64,000 bases of DNA from DAOVVL01 sp965603095 (GCA_965603095.1 CBFDBQ010000001.1:62001-126000), one strand, 5' to 3'; shown: positions 53,052 through 62,686, counted from the stretch's first letter. A program made the numbers and translations. The notes: a model not told the origin generated them from the letters alone.

Positions 53052-54215
53052 TCAATCTTTCAAGTCTTCCCACAGGTCTTTTACCTTGGAAAAGAAACCG
53101 CCAGATTCGGGGCTATGTTTTTTATTTTCGGCGCCTGCTTTTTGCAGGCCTTCCATCATTTCTTTTTGTTTTTTGGTTAGGTTAACTGGCGTTTCTACCA
53201 ACAATTCAACAAACATATCGCCGTGGGATTTTGCGTGCAGAACGCTCATGCCCTTGCCCTTGAGGCGGAACTGTTGGCCCGGCTGGGTTCCGGCAGGAAT
53301 GTTTATGCGCGAACGTCCGCCATCAACCGACGGTACCTCAATATGGCCACCAAGGGCCGCCGTGGTCATGGGAACCGGAACATGGACTACAATGTCCGAA
53401 CCGTGACGATGGAAAATACGGTGCGGTTGGATGGAAATAAAAATATAAAGATCGCCCGCCGGTGCACCGCGCAATCCGGCTTCGCCTTCACCAGTCAAGC
53501 GAATGCGGGTGCCTTCTTCTACCCCGGCTGGGATATTTACGTTTAGATTTTTTTCTTTACCAACACGGCCGTTGCCGGAACAAGACTTGCAATGTTCTTT
53601 AATTACACTTCCCTGTCCATGACACGAAGGACAAGTGCGTTCAACCGTAAATGGGCCTTGGCGTCCACGAACAACACCGTGGCCGTGACAGGTTACGCAT
53701 GAAACCGGTTCGGTTCCGGGTGCGGCACCACTGCCATGGCAAGCATCACATTCAACCGATGTGGGAACGCGAACCTCGGTGTTTTTGCCAGAATATGCTT
53801 CTTCCAACGTGATGGTCATATTAAAACGCAAATCAGAACCGCGGTTTGATTGCTGTTGGCCACCACCGCCGTGGGCATGGCCGCCACCGAAGCCGCCAAA
53901 CATTTCTTCGAAAATATCTGCGAAACCACCGCCGCCAAAACCGCCGCCACCGCCACCGCCACCGCCAAAACCGCCGCCGGGGCCACCTTGTTCAAAGGCG
54001 GCATGGCCGAACTGATCATAGGCCGCGCGTTTTTGCTCGTCTTTTAAAACGTCATAGGCTTCGTTGATGTCTTTGAATTTTTGTTCCGCCGCTTTGTCGT
54101 CGGGGTTACGGTCGGGATGATATTTCATGGCGAGCTTGCGATATGCTTTTTTAATCTCGTCGCCGCTTTGGCCTTTCGAGATTCCCAAAAGCTCGTAATA
54201 GTCTTGTTTCGACAT
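53052..54215 (-). CDS. dnaJ: Chaperone protein DnaJ
   Basis: A 387-residue Hsp40 co-chaperone that stimulates DnaK ATPase. The J domain carries KYHPDRNPDD with the essential HPD, a glycine-rich G/F region follows (about 75-125), then a zinc-finger domain with four CxxCxGxG-type repeats (CDACHGSGA, CVTCHGHG, CPSCHGQG, CKSCSGNG), then the C-terminal substrate domain. Last gene of hrcA-grpE-dnaK-dnaJ. Confidence 0.98.
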   Translation of the reverse strand: MSKQDYYELLGISKGQSGDEIKKAYRKLAMKYHPDRNPDDKAAEQKFKDINEAYDVLKDEQKRAAYDQFGHAAFEQGGPGGGFGGGGGGGGGFGGGGFADIFEEMFGGFGGGHAHGGGGQQQSNRGSDLRFNMTITLEEAYSGKNTEVRVPTSVECDACHGSGAAPGTEPVSCVTCHGHGVVRGRQGPFTVERTCPSCHGQGSVIKEHCKSCSGNGRVGKEKNLNVNIPAGVEEGTRIRLTGEGEAGLRGAPAGDLYIFISIQPHRIFHRHGSDIVVHVPVPMTTAALGGHIEVPSVDGGRSRINIPAGTQPGQQFRLKGKGMSVLHAKSHGDMFVELLVETPVNLTKKQKEMMEGLQKAGAENKKHSPESGGFFSKVKDLWEDLKD

Positions 54216-54254
54216 AAACCCGCCCTACTTCTTTAAATCTTATAAATCCGTCAA

Positions 54255-54285
54255 AATCCAGCGAGCCAATAAAGCTCGCCGGATT
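54255..54285 (-). promoter_or_regulatory. dnaK-dnaJ intergenic hairpin
   Basis: A 12-bp stem (AATCCGGCGAGC with GCTCGCTGGATT, one G-U pair) and 7-base loop lie between dnaK and dnaJ. Only a short T run (TTTTG) follows on the minus strand, so it is more likely a partial terminator or mRNA-stability element that sets DnaK above DnaJ. Role inferred. Confidence 0.55.
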
Positions 54286-54327
54286 ATTAGGAAATGTAAC
54301 TATTAATATAAACCGTATAAGCGGTTT

Positions 54328-56313
54328 TTATTTTTTATCTGCGTCGGCGTCGGCGTCGGCGTCTGTTTCGGCACTTGAATCAGTGGGATCAACTTCTTCA
54401 AAATCTGCATCCACAACCTTGGCATCGTCGCCAGGGGCACCGTCACCAGCGCCTTCACCTTCGCCACCTTCGCCACCTTCGCCTTCAGCGGCGCCTTCTT
54501 CTTGGGCCGCTTTATACATAGCTTCGCCCAATTTCATAGAAGCCTGCATAAGGGTATCGGTTTTGGTTTTGATATCTTCGACGCTGGCATCTTCCGGTTC
54601 CATTGATGCTTTAAGCTCTTCAATGGCGGTAGAAATGGCGGTTTTTTCTTCTTCTGAAACCTTGTCGCCATATTCGTCCAAGTTCTTTTCAGAGCTATGA
54701 ACCAATGCTTCGCCGTGGTTTTTAGCATCGATTAATTCACGACGCTTTTTATCGTCTTCGGCGTTTTCTTCTGCTTCTTTTACCATGCGTTCGATGTCTT
54801 CATCGCCCAGCCCGCCGGATGCCTGAATGGAAACCTGCTGTTCTTTACCGGTTGCCTTGTCCTTGGCTGAAACATTGACGATACCGTTGGCATCAATATC
54901 AAAGGTCACTTCAACCTGTGGCACGCCGCGTGGTGCGGGTGGAATACCAACCAAATCAAACTGGCCAAGTATTTTATTGTCCATGGCCATTTCACGTTCG
55001 CCCTGGAACACACGAATGGTCACAGCGGTTTGGTTATCTTCGGCCGTGGAGAAGACTTGTGATTTGCGAGTTGGAATAGTTGTGTTGCGATCAATAAGCC
55101 GTGTAAATATTCCGCCCAATGTTTCGATGCCCAGCGAAAGCGGGGTTACATCAAGCAACAGAACGTCTTTTACTTCGCCTTTTAACACGCCGCCCTGAAT
55201 GGCAGCGCCTAAGGCAACAACTTCGTCAGGGTTAACACCCTTGTGTGGTTCGCGGCCAAAAAATTCTTTAACCGTTTCTATAACTTTTGGCATACGGGTC
55301 ATGCCACCAACAAGGATAACTTCTTTAATTTCAGATGCGCTTACGCCTGCGTCTTTCAATGCCGCCTTGCATGGATCGATTGTGCGTTTGATAAGTTCAC
55401 TAACAATGCTTTCCAATTTAGCCCGGGTCATCTTAACGTTAAGATGCTTTGGCCCTGATGCGTCTGCGGTAATAAATGGCAAATTAACATCGGTTTGCGT
55501 AGCAGATGAAAGTTCAATTTTTGCTTTTTCTGCTGCTTCTTTCAAACGTTGCAATGCAAGCTTGTCTTGGCGCAGGTCGATGCCTTGTTCGGCTTTAAAT
55601 TCGTCTGCCAAGAAATCAATAATGTGCGCGTCGAAATCTTCGCCACCAAGGAACGTATCGCCATTGGTTGATTTAACTTCAAACACGCCATCGCCAATTT
55701 CAAGAATTGAAACGTCAAACGTGCCGCCACCAAGATCATAAACCGCGATGATGCCGTGTTCGTTTTTATCAAGACCATAAGCAAGTGCAGCTGCGGTTGG
55801 TTCGTTGATAATGCGCAAAACTTCAAGGCCGGCAATTTTGCCCGCGTCCTTGGTTGCTTGGCGTTGGCTATCGTTAAAGTATGCAGGAACGGTGATAACT
55901 GCTTGGGATACTTTTTGTCCAAGATACCCTTCGGCTGTTTCTTTCATCTTTTGCAAAATGAACGCAGAAACCTGTGAAGGAGAATATTTTTCGCCGTGGG
56001 CTTCAACCCATGCGTCATCGTTTTCGCCCTTGACGATTGAATAAGGAACAAGGCCTTGGTCTTTTTTGGTTAGTGGATCATCAAACCGACGACCGATAAG
56101 GCGCTTGATTGCGAACAAGGTATTTTCTGGGTTGGTAACACCTTGGCGTTTAGCCGCCTGACCGACAAGGCGTTCGCCTGATTCGGTAAACGCAACCATC
56201 GACGGTGTTGTACGTGCACCTTCGGAATTTTCGATAACCTTGGCTTCAGTGCCATCCATTATTGCTACACACGAGTTGGTGGTACCCAAATCAATGCCGA
56301 TAACCTTGCTCAT
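54328..56313 (-). CDS. dnaK: Chaperone protein DnaK (Hsp70)
   Basis: ATP-dependent chaperone of about 661 residues. The start at 56313 is fixed by GGAG seven bases upstream and MSKVIGIDLGTTNSCVAIM; an open frame upstream is not coding. ATPase motifs such as VITVPAYFNDSQRQATKDA, AVYDLGGGTFDVSILEI and EVILVGGMTRMPKV are intact. The C-terminus is acidic and low in complexity, ending in a DAD repeat encoded by three and a half copies of a GCGTCG hexamer (54341-54363 on the plus strand), a site prone to length change. Confidence 0.98.
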   Translation of the reverse strand: MSKVIGIDLGTTNSCVAIMDGTEAKVIENSEGARTTPSMVAFTESGERLVGQAAKRQGVTNPENTLFAIKRLIGRRFDDPLTKKDQGLVPYSIVKGENDDAWVEAHGEKYSPSQVSAFILQKMKETAEGYLGQKVSQAVITVPAYFNDSQRQATKDAGKIAGLEVLRIINEPTAAALAYGLDKNEHGIIAVYDLGGGTFDVSILEIGDGVFEVKSTNGDTFLGGEDFDAHIIDFLADEFKAEQGIDLRQDKLALQRLKEAAEKAKIELSSATQTDVNLPFITADASGPKHLNVKMTRAKLESIVSELIKRTIDPCKAALKDAGVSASEIKEVILVGGMTRMPKVIETVKEFFGREPHKGVNPDEVVALGAAIQGGVLKGEVKDVLLLDVTPLSLGIETLGGIFTRLIDRNTTIPTRKSQVFSTAEDNQTAVTIRVFQGEREMAMDNKILGQFDLVGIPPAPRGVPQVEVTFDIDANGIVNVSAKDKATGKEQQVSIQASGGLGDEDIERMVKEAEENAEDDKKRRELIDAKNHGEALVHSSEKNLDEYGDKVSEEEKTAISTAIEELKASMEPEDASVEDIKTKTDTLMQASMKLGEAMYKAAQEEGAAEGEGGEGGEGEGAGDGAPGDDAKVVDADFEEVDPTDSSAETDADADADADKK

Positions 56314-56421
56314 AATAATTCTCCGTCTCGGGCCATTTGTGCGGCCCCGATATAATTTCAAATTTTTCTGTTTTCCTGCCCTGCCCTTAAACTATGTGGC
56401 ACAGGACCAATTCTCGAGGCT

Positions 56422-56450
56422 TATATAATCATGTGTAAATGGCTGTGCAA
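56422..56450 (-). promoter_or_regulatory. Candidate dnaK promoter
   Basis: Minus-strand TTGCAC (56450-56445), a 17-base spacer, and TATATA (56427-56422), about 110 bases before the dnaK ATG. Good spacing for a sigma-70-type promoter; CTTGC is also compatible with the heat-shock -35. No CIRCE element (TTAGCACTC-N9-GAGTGCTAA) is seen here. Confidence 0.45.
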
Positions 56451-56542
56451 GCCCTGGGCAAGCGGGGTTGGGGGTAATTCACACATTTTTTTAGTGGCTA
56501 TATTCGTGCCTATTATTCGGGCTCCCTTGCCCCCGCCTAACC

Positions 56543-57304
56543 TTAGGTCTCCTGATCTAGGTTGGATCCGGGGTCGGTGTTCGTTTTTTCATAGCCACCT
56601 TGGCTTTCCGCCTCCCCGTCTGCATCGGCTTGCTCGGCACCCGCCTTTTCAGGCTTAGGCCCGCCAGTGGCAACCAGCACCTGGGCCGGGCGCAACAGGC
56701 GGTCATGAAGCATAAAGCCCCGGCGTGTTACCTGCACCACGGTGCCGTCAGTTACATCGGTATTGGGGACCTGCCCAAGGGCATCCATTGTATTGTGATC
56801 AAACTGTTTGCCCAGGGCATCAATAGGTTTGATGGAATTTCTCTCAAACGCGCCCAATAGCTCGTTCATGGTCATTTCAATGCCCACATACAGGTTTTTC
56901 AAATTGGCATCTGCTTCGCGGGTTTCTTCGGGAATGGATGCCAGTGCCATTGTCATGTTATCAACAACACCTAACAAATCACGGCCAAGATCCATATTTT
57001 TATATTTGGCTCCATCACTTTTTTCTCTGGCCGCTATGCGCCGGGTATTTTCGGCCTCTGATAATGCGCGTAGCAATTTATCTTGTAGGTCGGCATTGGC
57101 GGCTTCTAGTTCGGCCACCGGGTCATGGATTTCTTCCCTGCCCCCATCGCCCATGTCTTCGTCGCCCATGCCTTCATCATTAAGGCCATCGGCGTCGGCA
57201 ATTTCTTGGTCCAACTCCGCTTGCATTTCGGCATCATTGGCCGCCGCGATTTCGTCATCTGCGGGTTGTTCGGTATTTTCGTTTTCGTTTTCTTGGTTTG
57301 TCAT
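56543..57304 (-). CDS. grpE: Nucleotide exchange factor GrpE
   Basis: A 253-residue exchange factor for DnaK. An acidic N-terminal region (QELD-rich, ending AELEAANADLQDKLLRALSE) leads into the long coiled coil; the beta domain contains KQFDHNTMDALGQVPNTDVT and DRLLRPAQVLVA. The C-terminal tail of about 35 residues is hydrophilic. It lies between hrcA and dnaK, as is common in this class. Confidence 0.96.
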   Translation of the reverse strand: MTNQENENENTEQPADDEIAAANDAEMQAELDQEIADADGLNDEGMGDEDMGDGGREEIHDPVAELEAANADLQDKLLRALSEAENTRRIAAREKSDGAKYKNMDLGRDLLGVVDNMTMALASIPEETREADANLKNLYVGIEMTMNELLGAFERNSIKPIDALGKQFDHNTMDALGQVPNTDVTDGTVVQVTRRGFMLHDRLLRPAQVLVATGGPKPEKAGAEQADADGEAESQGGYEKTNTDPGSNLDQET

Positions 57305-57326
57305 TTTTTAGATCCGTTTATTTTGC

Positions 57327-58367
57327 TTAGCCGATTAATCTGCTGACTAGTCTTGCGGTATAATCCACCATGGGAATAATTCTGGCATAATTCATGCGGG
57401 TTGGGCCAATAACACCAATGGCCCCAACTATTTGCTGCCTGCTGTCTTTATAGGGGCCGACAATTAATGAACAGCCCGAATGTGAAAATAGGTTATTATC
57501 AGAGCCAATAAAAATTTGCACACCGTCGGCAGTATCGGTTTTTTCCAACAACGCCGACATTGATTCTTTTGCTTCTAATGCTTCAAAAAGCGCGCGAATG
57601 CGTTCAAGGTTATTTGTCGCATCTACATCTTCTAAAAGATGCGATTGCCCGCGAATAATAAGCGCTGGGGCATTATCACCATCGGCGCCCGACCAAACGG
57701 CGACACCTTCTTTGACAACTTGTGCAGTTAGGCTGTCTAGTTGGTCGCGATGATTTTTAAGTTCCTCATTTATTGAAAGCAACGCTTCGTCTAACGAACG
57801 CCCAACAAAATGCGCTGAAAGATAGTTTGTTGCTTCAACCAATGCAGACGGAAGAATATTTAATGGTACTTCTATAATGCGGTTTTCCACCACCCCGCTT
57901 TCGGTTACTAAAACCACCAACGCACGCCCGGGATTTAGGGCAACAAATTCAATGTGGCGCAATGGTGTTTGCGTTTTTGGTGCAACCACCAAACCAGCAC
58001 AATTGGAAAGCCCCGATAGCGCACCGGTGGCGCGTTTAAGCATGCCTTCAACCGACGAGCCGGATGTTTTGCATTGGCCCTCGATGCTTTCGCGCTCATC
58101 CTTTGTTAGGTTGCCAACCTCTAGCAATCCATCAACGAAAAGTTTTAGTCCCACCTCGGTCGGTATGCGCCCGGCTGATGTGTGGGGTGAATATAAAAGT
58201 CCGGTGTCTTCCAGATCGGCCATCACGTTACGGATGGTGGCGGGTGAAAGGTCTATGCCCGCCATACGCGAAAGCGTACGCGAGCCCACCGGTTCGCCGG
58301 TTTTTATATAACCGTCCACAAGGGATCTAAATATTTCGCGCGAACGCTCATTTAATTCTGTAATCAT
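57327..58367 (-). CDS. hrcA: Heat-inducible transcription repressor HrcA
   Basis: A repressor of about 346 residues that binds CIRCE elements. The N-terminal winged helix contains SRTLSRMAGIDLSPATIRNV and LEDTGLLYSPHTSAGRIPT, and the C-terminal half has the dimerisation/GAF-like part ending IGPTRMNYARIIPMVDYTA. The ATG at 58367 is chosen over a TTG at 58403. First gene of the Hsp70 operon; no CIRCE element was found upstream of it or of dnaK in this window, so its targets are probably elsewhere (for example groESL). Confidence 0.95.
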   Translation of the reverse strand: MITELNERSREIFRSLVDGYIKTGEPVGSRTLSRMAGIDLSPATIRNVMADLEDTGLLYSPHTSAGRIPTEVGLKLFVDGLLEVGNLTKDERESIEGQCKTSGSSVEGMLKRATGALSGLSNCAGLVVAPKTQTPLRHIEFVALNPGRALVVLVTESGVVENRIIEVPLNILPSALVEATNYLSAHFVGRSLDEALLSINEELKNHRDQLDSLTAQVVKEGVAVWSGADGDNAPALIIRGQSHLLEDVDATNNLERIRALFEALEAKESMSALLEKTDTADGVQIFIGSDNNLFSHSGCSLIVGPYKDSRQQIVGAIGVIGPTRMNYARIIPMVDYTARLVSRLIG

Positions 58368-58526
58368 TTGGCAATAAGTAGTCCCGCTAACGAACCCAGT
58401 CAACGCACCGCACGCAAACTTTATTGGGTAGTTATTTTGACACTTGTCTTTGACAGCAGGGACCGGCCCAAGTAGCCTGCCCAGCTTAAATTATTATGAA
58501 TGTTTAACTTGGAGCACCCAACCTTA

Positions 58527-59270
58527 ATGAGCCCATCTGTAAGCCCCACCGCAAGACCCTCTGGCCGCGACTTTGACCAACTGCGCCCCATTTCAATAGA
58601 GCCCGGATTTAGCAAACATGCCGAAGGTTCGGTCATGGTGCGCTTTGGCGATACCCATGTTCTTTGCAACGCATCCATTGAAACCCGGGTTCCACCGTGG
58701 CTTCGGGGCAAGGGCGAAGGTTGGGTTACGGCCGAATATGGAATGTTACCACGGGCCACAACCGAGCGCATGGGCCGGGAAGCCGCCCGGGGCAAGCAAT
58801 CTGGCCGCACCCAAGAAATTCAGCGTCTTATTGGGCGTTCGTTACGGGCCGTTACCGACCTTAAGGCCATGGGTGAGATGCAAATAACGGTGGATTGCGA
58901 TGTAATTCAGGCAGACGGCGGCACCCGCACCGCATCCATAACCGGGGCCTATGTGGCCATGCATCTGGCTTTCCAAAAAGCCAAAGAAGATGGGCTTATT
59001 GATACCATTCCGCTTACGGATCAAGTGGCCGCAGTTTCATGCGGGCTTTACGAAGGCACCGCCCTGCTTGACCTTGATTACCCCGAAGACAGCGCGGCGG
59101 AAGCCGATACCAACTTCGTCCTGACCGCCAAGGGCGGAATTGTTGAAATCCAAGGCACAGCTGAAGATTTCCCATTTTCCGAAGAACAGTTCATGCAGTT
59201 ATTGGCTCTGGCCAAAAAAGGCGTGGGCGAGCTGGTGGATATCCAAAAAAAGGTTCTAGGGCTTGAATAA
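58527..59270 (+). CDS. rph: Ribonuclease PH
   Basis: A phosphorolytic 3' exoribonuclease that trims tRNA ends, about 247 residues. Motifs are RPSGRDFDQLRPISIEPGF, SVMVRFGDTHVLCNASI and ATTERMGREAARGKQSGRT, with the catalytic-site VDCDVIQADGGTRTASITG. The start at 58527 is close to the family start; an ATG at 58500 is also in frame. It is divergent from hrcA, and rdgB follows with overlap. Confidence 0.95.
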   Translation: MSPSVSPTARPSGRDFDQLRPISIEPGFSKHAEGSVMVRFGDTHVLCNASIETRVPPWLRGKGEGWVTAEYGMLPRATTERMGREAARGKQSGRTQEIQRLIGRSLRAVTDLKAMGEMQITVDCDVIQADGGTRTASITGAYVAMHLAFQKAKEDGLIDTIPLTDQVAAVSCGLYEGTALLDLDYPEDSAAEADTNFVLTAKGGIVEIQGTAEDFPFSEEQFMQLLALAKKGVGELVDIQKKVLGLE

Positions 59271-59901
59271 AAGTAGCTTAAAAACCCATGCCGGGGGCGG
59301 TCACCGTCATTTTTCCGGGGGGAAGTTGGTAATTGCCAGCCACAATCCGGGCAAGGTGCGTGAAATTGCTGAATTGTTATCCCCATTTGGAGCCGAAGTT
59401 GTTTCGGCTGGGGAGCTAAATTTAGCCGAACCCGTAGAAGATGGCGATACCTTTATAAAAAACGCAGAAATCAAGGCATTGGCCGCCGCCACGGCTGCTA
59501 ACCTGCCGGCATTGGCCGACGATAGCGGCCTTTGTGTTCATGCCCTTGGCGATGAACCGGGGGTTTATTCGGCCCGTTGGGCGGGGCATGAGAAAGATTT
59601 TAACTTGGCCATGGAAAAGGTTGAGGCAGAGCTTCAAAAAACTAATAATCCTGATAAAAGCGCGCATTTTGCCTGCGCGCTGACGCTGGCTTGGCCCGAC
59701 GGACACACGGAAACATTTGAAGGCACGGTGAGCGGTGCCCTGACATGGCCCATGCGGGGTGATAAGGGGTTTGGTTATGATCCGGTTTTTATTCCAAATG
59801 GCTTTGATATAACCTTTGCCGAGATGGATCCGGCCAAGAAACATTCCATGAGCCATCGGGCCAATGCATTTGCCCAACTGGTTAGTGCTTGTTTTAATTA
59901 A
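59263..59901 (+). CDS. rdgB: dITP/XTP pyrophosphatase RdgB
   Basis: A 212-residue Ham1-type NTPase that removes dITP and XTP from nucleotide pools. The motifs LVIASHNPGKVREIAELL, LADDSGLCVHALGDEPGVYS and GDKGFGYDPVFIP are intact. No ATG is available near the family start; a TTG at 59263, overlapping the rph stop by eight bases, is the likely start and implies coupling to rph. About 20 residues precede the usual first strand, so the true start may be slightly later. Confidence 0.93.
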   Translation: MNKSSLKTHAGGGHRHFSGGKLVIASHNPGKVREIAELLSPFGAEVVSAGELNLAEPVEDGDTFIKNAEIKALAAATAANLPALADDSGLCVHALGDEPGVYSARWAGHEKDFNLAMEKVEAELQKTNNPDKSAHFACALTLAWPDGHTETFEGTVSGALTWPMRGDKGFGYDPVFIPNGFDITFAEMDPAKKHSMSHRANAFAQLVSACFN

Positions 59902-59917
59902 GTTTTTTATATGAAAA

Positions 59918-59982
59918 TAAGATTATCTACTTAATCTTAAAGTTATGTAACCATACACATTAAGATTACCCATTTAATCTTA
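59918..59982. promoter_or_regulatory. Two identical palindromes upstream of hemW
   Basis: TAAGATTA-N6-TAATCTTA occurs twice (59918-59939 and 59961-59982), spacers TCTACT and CCCATT. The centres are 43 bp apart, about four helical turns, as for paired operators of a dimeric regulator. The second copy is followed by TTTTTT and could alternatively act as a weak terminator after rdgB. Confidence 0.55.
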
Positions 59983-60033
59983 TTTTTTAACATGACCTGA
60001 ATCTCGCTCTGGCCATAGGTTTTTGGTGCTACA

Positions 60034-61188
60034 ATGAATACTGCTTCAAGCAAAAGTCTAGCCCTCTACGTTCACTGGCCATGGTGCAAGGCCAAGTGCC
60101 CCTATTGCGATTTTAATTCAAAAGTACCCACCGAGACCCCCGACCATGCCCAGTGGGCGGATGCCTACGTATCCGAAATGAAATATTTTAATTCGCTGAC
60201 CGGGAAAGTTCCTATTTCCAGCATTTTCTTTGGCGGCGGCACCCCATCGACCATGGCGGCCAAGACCGTAGGCCGCATTATTGAAACCGCCAGCGATTTA
60301 TGGGGCCTGCAAGATAGCGTGGAAATAACCCTAGAGGCCAACCCCACATCGGTGGAGGTGGCGGGCCTAAAGGATTTTGCCAGCGCCGGGGTAAACCGGG
60401 TTTCCATTGGGGTGCAGTCATTAAATGATGAACGCCTTAAATTCCTTGGCCGCGAGCACAGCGGGCGTGAGGCCGTATACGCGCTGGAAACCGCCGCCAG
60501 TATTTTCCCCCGCTTTAATTTTGATCTTATTTATGCCGCCCCAAACCAAAGCGTTGATGAATGGCGGGACGAGCTATTGCAGGCCATAAAACTGGGGGCC
60601 GACCATATGTCCCTGTACCAATTAAGCATCGAACCGGGCACCGCTTTTTTCCGCGATAATGTTTCACCGGCGGGTGAAGACAGCGCGGTCCAAATGTTTG
60701 AGATTACCCAAGAAATAATGAGCGCAAACAAAATGCCCGCTTATGAAATTTCTAACCACGCGCGCGCGGGTCACGAAAGCCGTCACAACATGGTTTACTG
60801 GCAGGGCGGTGAATATGTTGGCATCGGCCCCGGTGCCCATGGGCGCATTGGCACAGGCCGGGCACGAACGGCCTACCATCAAATTGCTGATCCCACCCGC
60901 TGGCTAAACCGGGTTGCAACCGATGGCTTTGGCACCGCTAAAACTAAAACCATTGAAACCCGCCAATCAATTGAAGAGCGGGTAATGACCGGGCTAAGGA
61001 TAACAAATGGAATTGAGCGCAAAAAATTTGAAAAAGATTTTAAACAAACACTAGAAAGCGTGCTTAACCTCGAACAGCTTGCCCATCTGGTTGAGTTAAA
61101 TTTAATTGAAATAGATGATGCTGGAATACGGGCAACCAATAATGGACGCATAAAACTAAACGCCATAATCGAACGCTTGCTTGAATAG
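60034..61188 (+). CDS. hemW: Radical SAM heme chaperone HemW
   Basis: A 384-residue radical SAM protein of the HemN/HemW group. The cluster motif CKAKCPYCDFNS has the HemW-type CxxxCxxC spacing, followed by SIFFGGGTPSTM and the glycine-rich GVNRVSIGVQSLNDERLKFL. Size and motifs fit HemW, which binds heme, rather than coproporphyrinogen dehydrogenase HemN. Located after rph-rdgB in a common alphaproteobacterial order, with two palindromes in its upstream region. Confidence 0.93.
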   Translation: MNTASSKSLALYVHWPWCKAKCPYCDFNSKVPTETPDHAQWADAYVSEMKYFNSLTGKVPISSIFFGGGTPSTMAAKTVGRIIETASDLWGLQDSVEITLEANPTSVEVAGLKDFASAGVNRVSIGVQSLNDERLKFLGREHSGREAVYALETAASIFPRFNFDLIYAAPNQSVDEWRDELLQAIKLGADHMSLYQLSIEPGTAFFRDNVSPAGEDSAVQMFEITQEIMSANKMPAYEISNHARAGHESRHNMVYWQGGEYVGIGPGAHGRIGTGRARTAYHQIADPTRWLNRVATDGFGTAKTKTIETRQSIEERVMTGLRITNGIERKKFEKDFKQTLESVLNLEQLAHLVELNLIEIDDAGIRATNNGRIKLNAIIERLLE

Positions 61189-61192
61189 GGCT

Positions 61193-62617
61193 CTACAGCT
61201 TATTGGGCGAGGGGCTTATGGTTGTGGGACGTTTTTTTCCAACTCGCAAAACCGCTAAGCCGCGCTCAACCAGACCGTCAGCACCAAAACGGAAAACTCC
61301 ATCGCGCCCAACAAAACCGCTAGATTGTGTTATTTGTGATAGCGCAAACGGGTTTTTATTTTTTTCACGGGCCAACACAATTGAAACTGCCAAGGCGTCA
61401 TAGGCCAAGGTTGTCAAGCGGTGGGGTTGGGTGCTGAAAGCATTCTTGTACCTGATAAAAAATTCTTCTCGTGCCTTTGGGTCGGGTGCGGCAAACCAGC
61501 CTTTTAATAATGCCGGTTCTGCGCCAAGGCCCGGCTCATCCCAGAGCCCGGTTCCAAGTATTTTGACCTTGGTCGGGTCGACATCATAAAAAGGCAATAG
61601 TGCCGCAACCTCGATTAAACGTTTTCCGCCATCGGCCACCAACAATGCATCAAACGGCGGCTCGCCAATTGTTTGCAGGTCCTTCAATGCTTCAAGCTGG
61701 GCGATGGATTCAGCGTCCTCCAGCCCGACAAGCTGGTCCTTTAATTCAACCAGTGCATTATTACGAATATCAAAATCAGCAACGCGGCGGACCGGCCCGG
61801 AAAAATCGGTAGCCTGCGGATCATATAGGTCTTGGGCCACCACCAATGCACCGAACTCCGCCGTTATATTATTAAGCGCGTTAGCCACCGCCGCACCATA
61901 TGGATTGTCGGGTGCCAACAGGGCAAAGCGGTTGTGGCCGCGTAACATGGCGTAATGCACCACACGCCTTACCTCGTCTTCGGGGAAAAATCCCATGGTG
62001 AAAACACCATTGCCAACAATGCGGCGGTCTGAAGAAAAACCTATTACCGGAACATTTGCGGCACGGGCCTGATGGGCAATGGCGCTTACCGAGCTGGACA
62101 AAAGCGGGCCAATAATGGCCCTTGCGCCATCACCAATTGCCAAACGGGCGGCTTCGTTTGCGCCCTCGGGGGTTCCTTTGGTGTCGCGAATAAGTATTTC
62201 AAAATTATCAGGCGCAAAATCGAAAAGCGCAAGTTCAGCCGCATTTAACATGGCATTGCCAATGCGCGAATTGGCGCCGCTTAACGGCAATAACAGGGCA
62301 ACCCTAATTCCATCACTAGCAGGCAGGGGGGGCGGAACAACGAATGAGCTGTCTGGTTTGGGCATACGGCCCAGTAATTCTTGTAATGATGGCAGTTGCG
62401 GTGGCCTGGCCCCTGCTGTTTTTGTATCGGTGGTGGGGCGAGATTTATTTTGGGTAGTGTCAGGTTCGGCTGTTTGTTTATCATCTGTACTAGATGGGCC
62501 CTGCAGCCAATCCGGTAATTTAACCGTTCTTTGCCCCGGTGCACAGGCGCCAAGCATTAGCACCGCAACTAACGTTGCGGCTGAATAAGCCCTGGCTCTG
62601 CTTGTAATCCAATTCAT
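61193..62617 (-). CDS. LpoA-type penicillin-binding protein activator lipoprotein
   Basis: A 474-residue outer-membrane lipoprotein candidate: signal ending in LMLGACAPG (lipobox Cys), a proline-rich linker, then a periplasmic two-lobed binding-protein domain (VALLLPLSGANSRIGNAML, IIGPLLSSSVSAIA, FALLAPDNPYGAAVA). Homologues are annotated as penicillin-binding protein activators (LpoA) though ligand binding is unproven. It converges on hemW and is divergent from yraN. Confidence 0.87.
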   Translation of the reverse strand: MNWITSRARAYSAATLVAVLMLGACAPGQRTVKLPDWLQGPSSTDDKQTAEPDTTQNKSRPTTDTKTAGARPPQLPSLQELLGRMPKPDSSFVVPPPLPASDGIRVALLLPLSGANSRIGNAMLNAAELALFDFAPDNFEILIRDTKGTPEGANEAARLAIGDGARAIIGPLLSSSVSAIAHQARAANVPVIGFSSDRRIVGNGVFTMGFFPEDEVRRVVHYAMLRGHNRFALLAPDNPYGAAVANALNNITAEFGALVVAQDLYDPQATDFSGPVRRVADFDIRNNALVELKDQLVGLEDAESIAQLEALKDLQTIGEPPFDALLVADGGKRLIEVAALLPFYDVDPTKVKILGTGLWDEPGLGAEPALLKGWFAAPDPKAREEFFIRYKNAFSTQPHRLTTLAYDALAVSIVLAREKNKNPFALSQITQSSGFVGRDGVFRFGADGLVERGLAVLRVGKKRPTTISPSPNKL

Positions 62618-62686
62618 TTGTTTATGCTCTTTATCGTCGCCATAATAAGGCTGGTTCGAGAAAAATAAGGTAGCGGGAGTAATCAG

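Noticed and set aside
52939..53406. 155-codon ORF antisense to dnaJ
   Set aside because: Overlaps the repeat element and dnaJ C-terminus; sequence is not protein-like.
58368..58526. CIRCE element in the hrcA-rph divergent region
   Set aside because: Looked for TTAGCACTC/GAGTGCTAA and found none.
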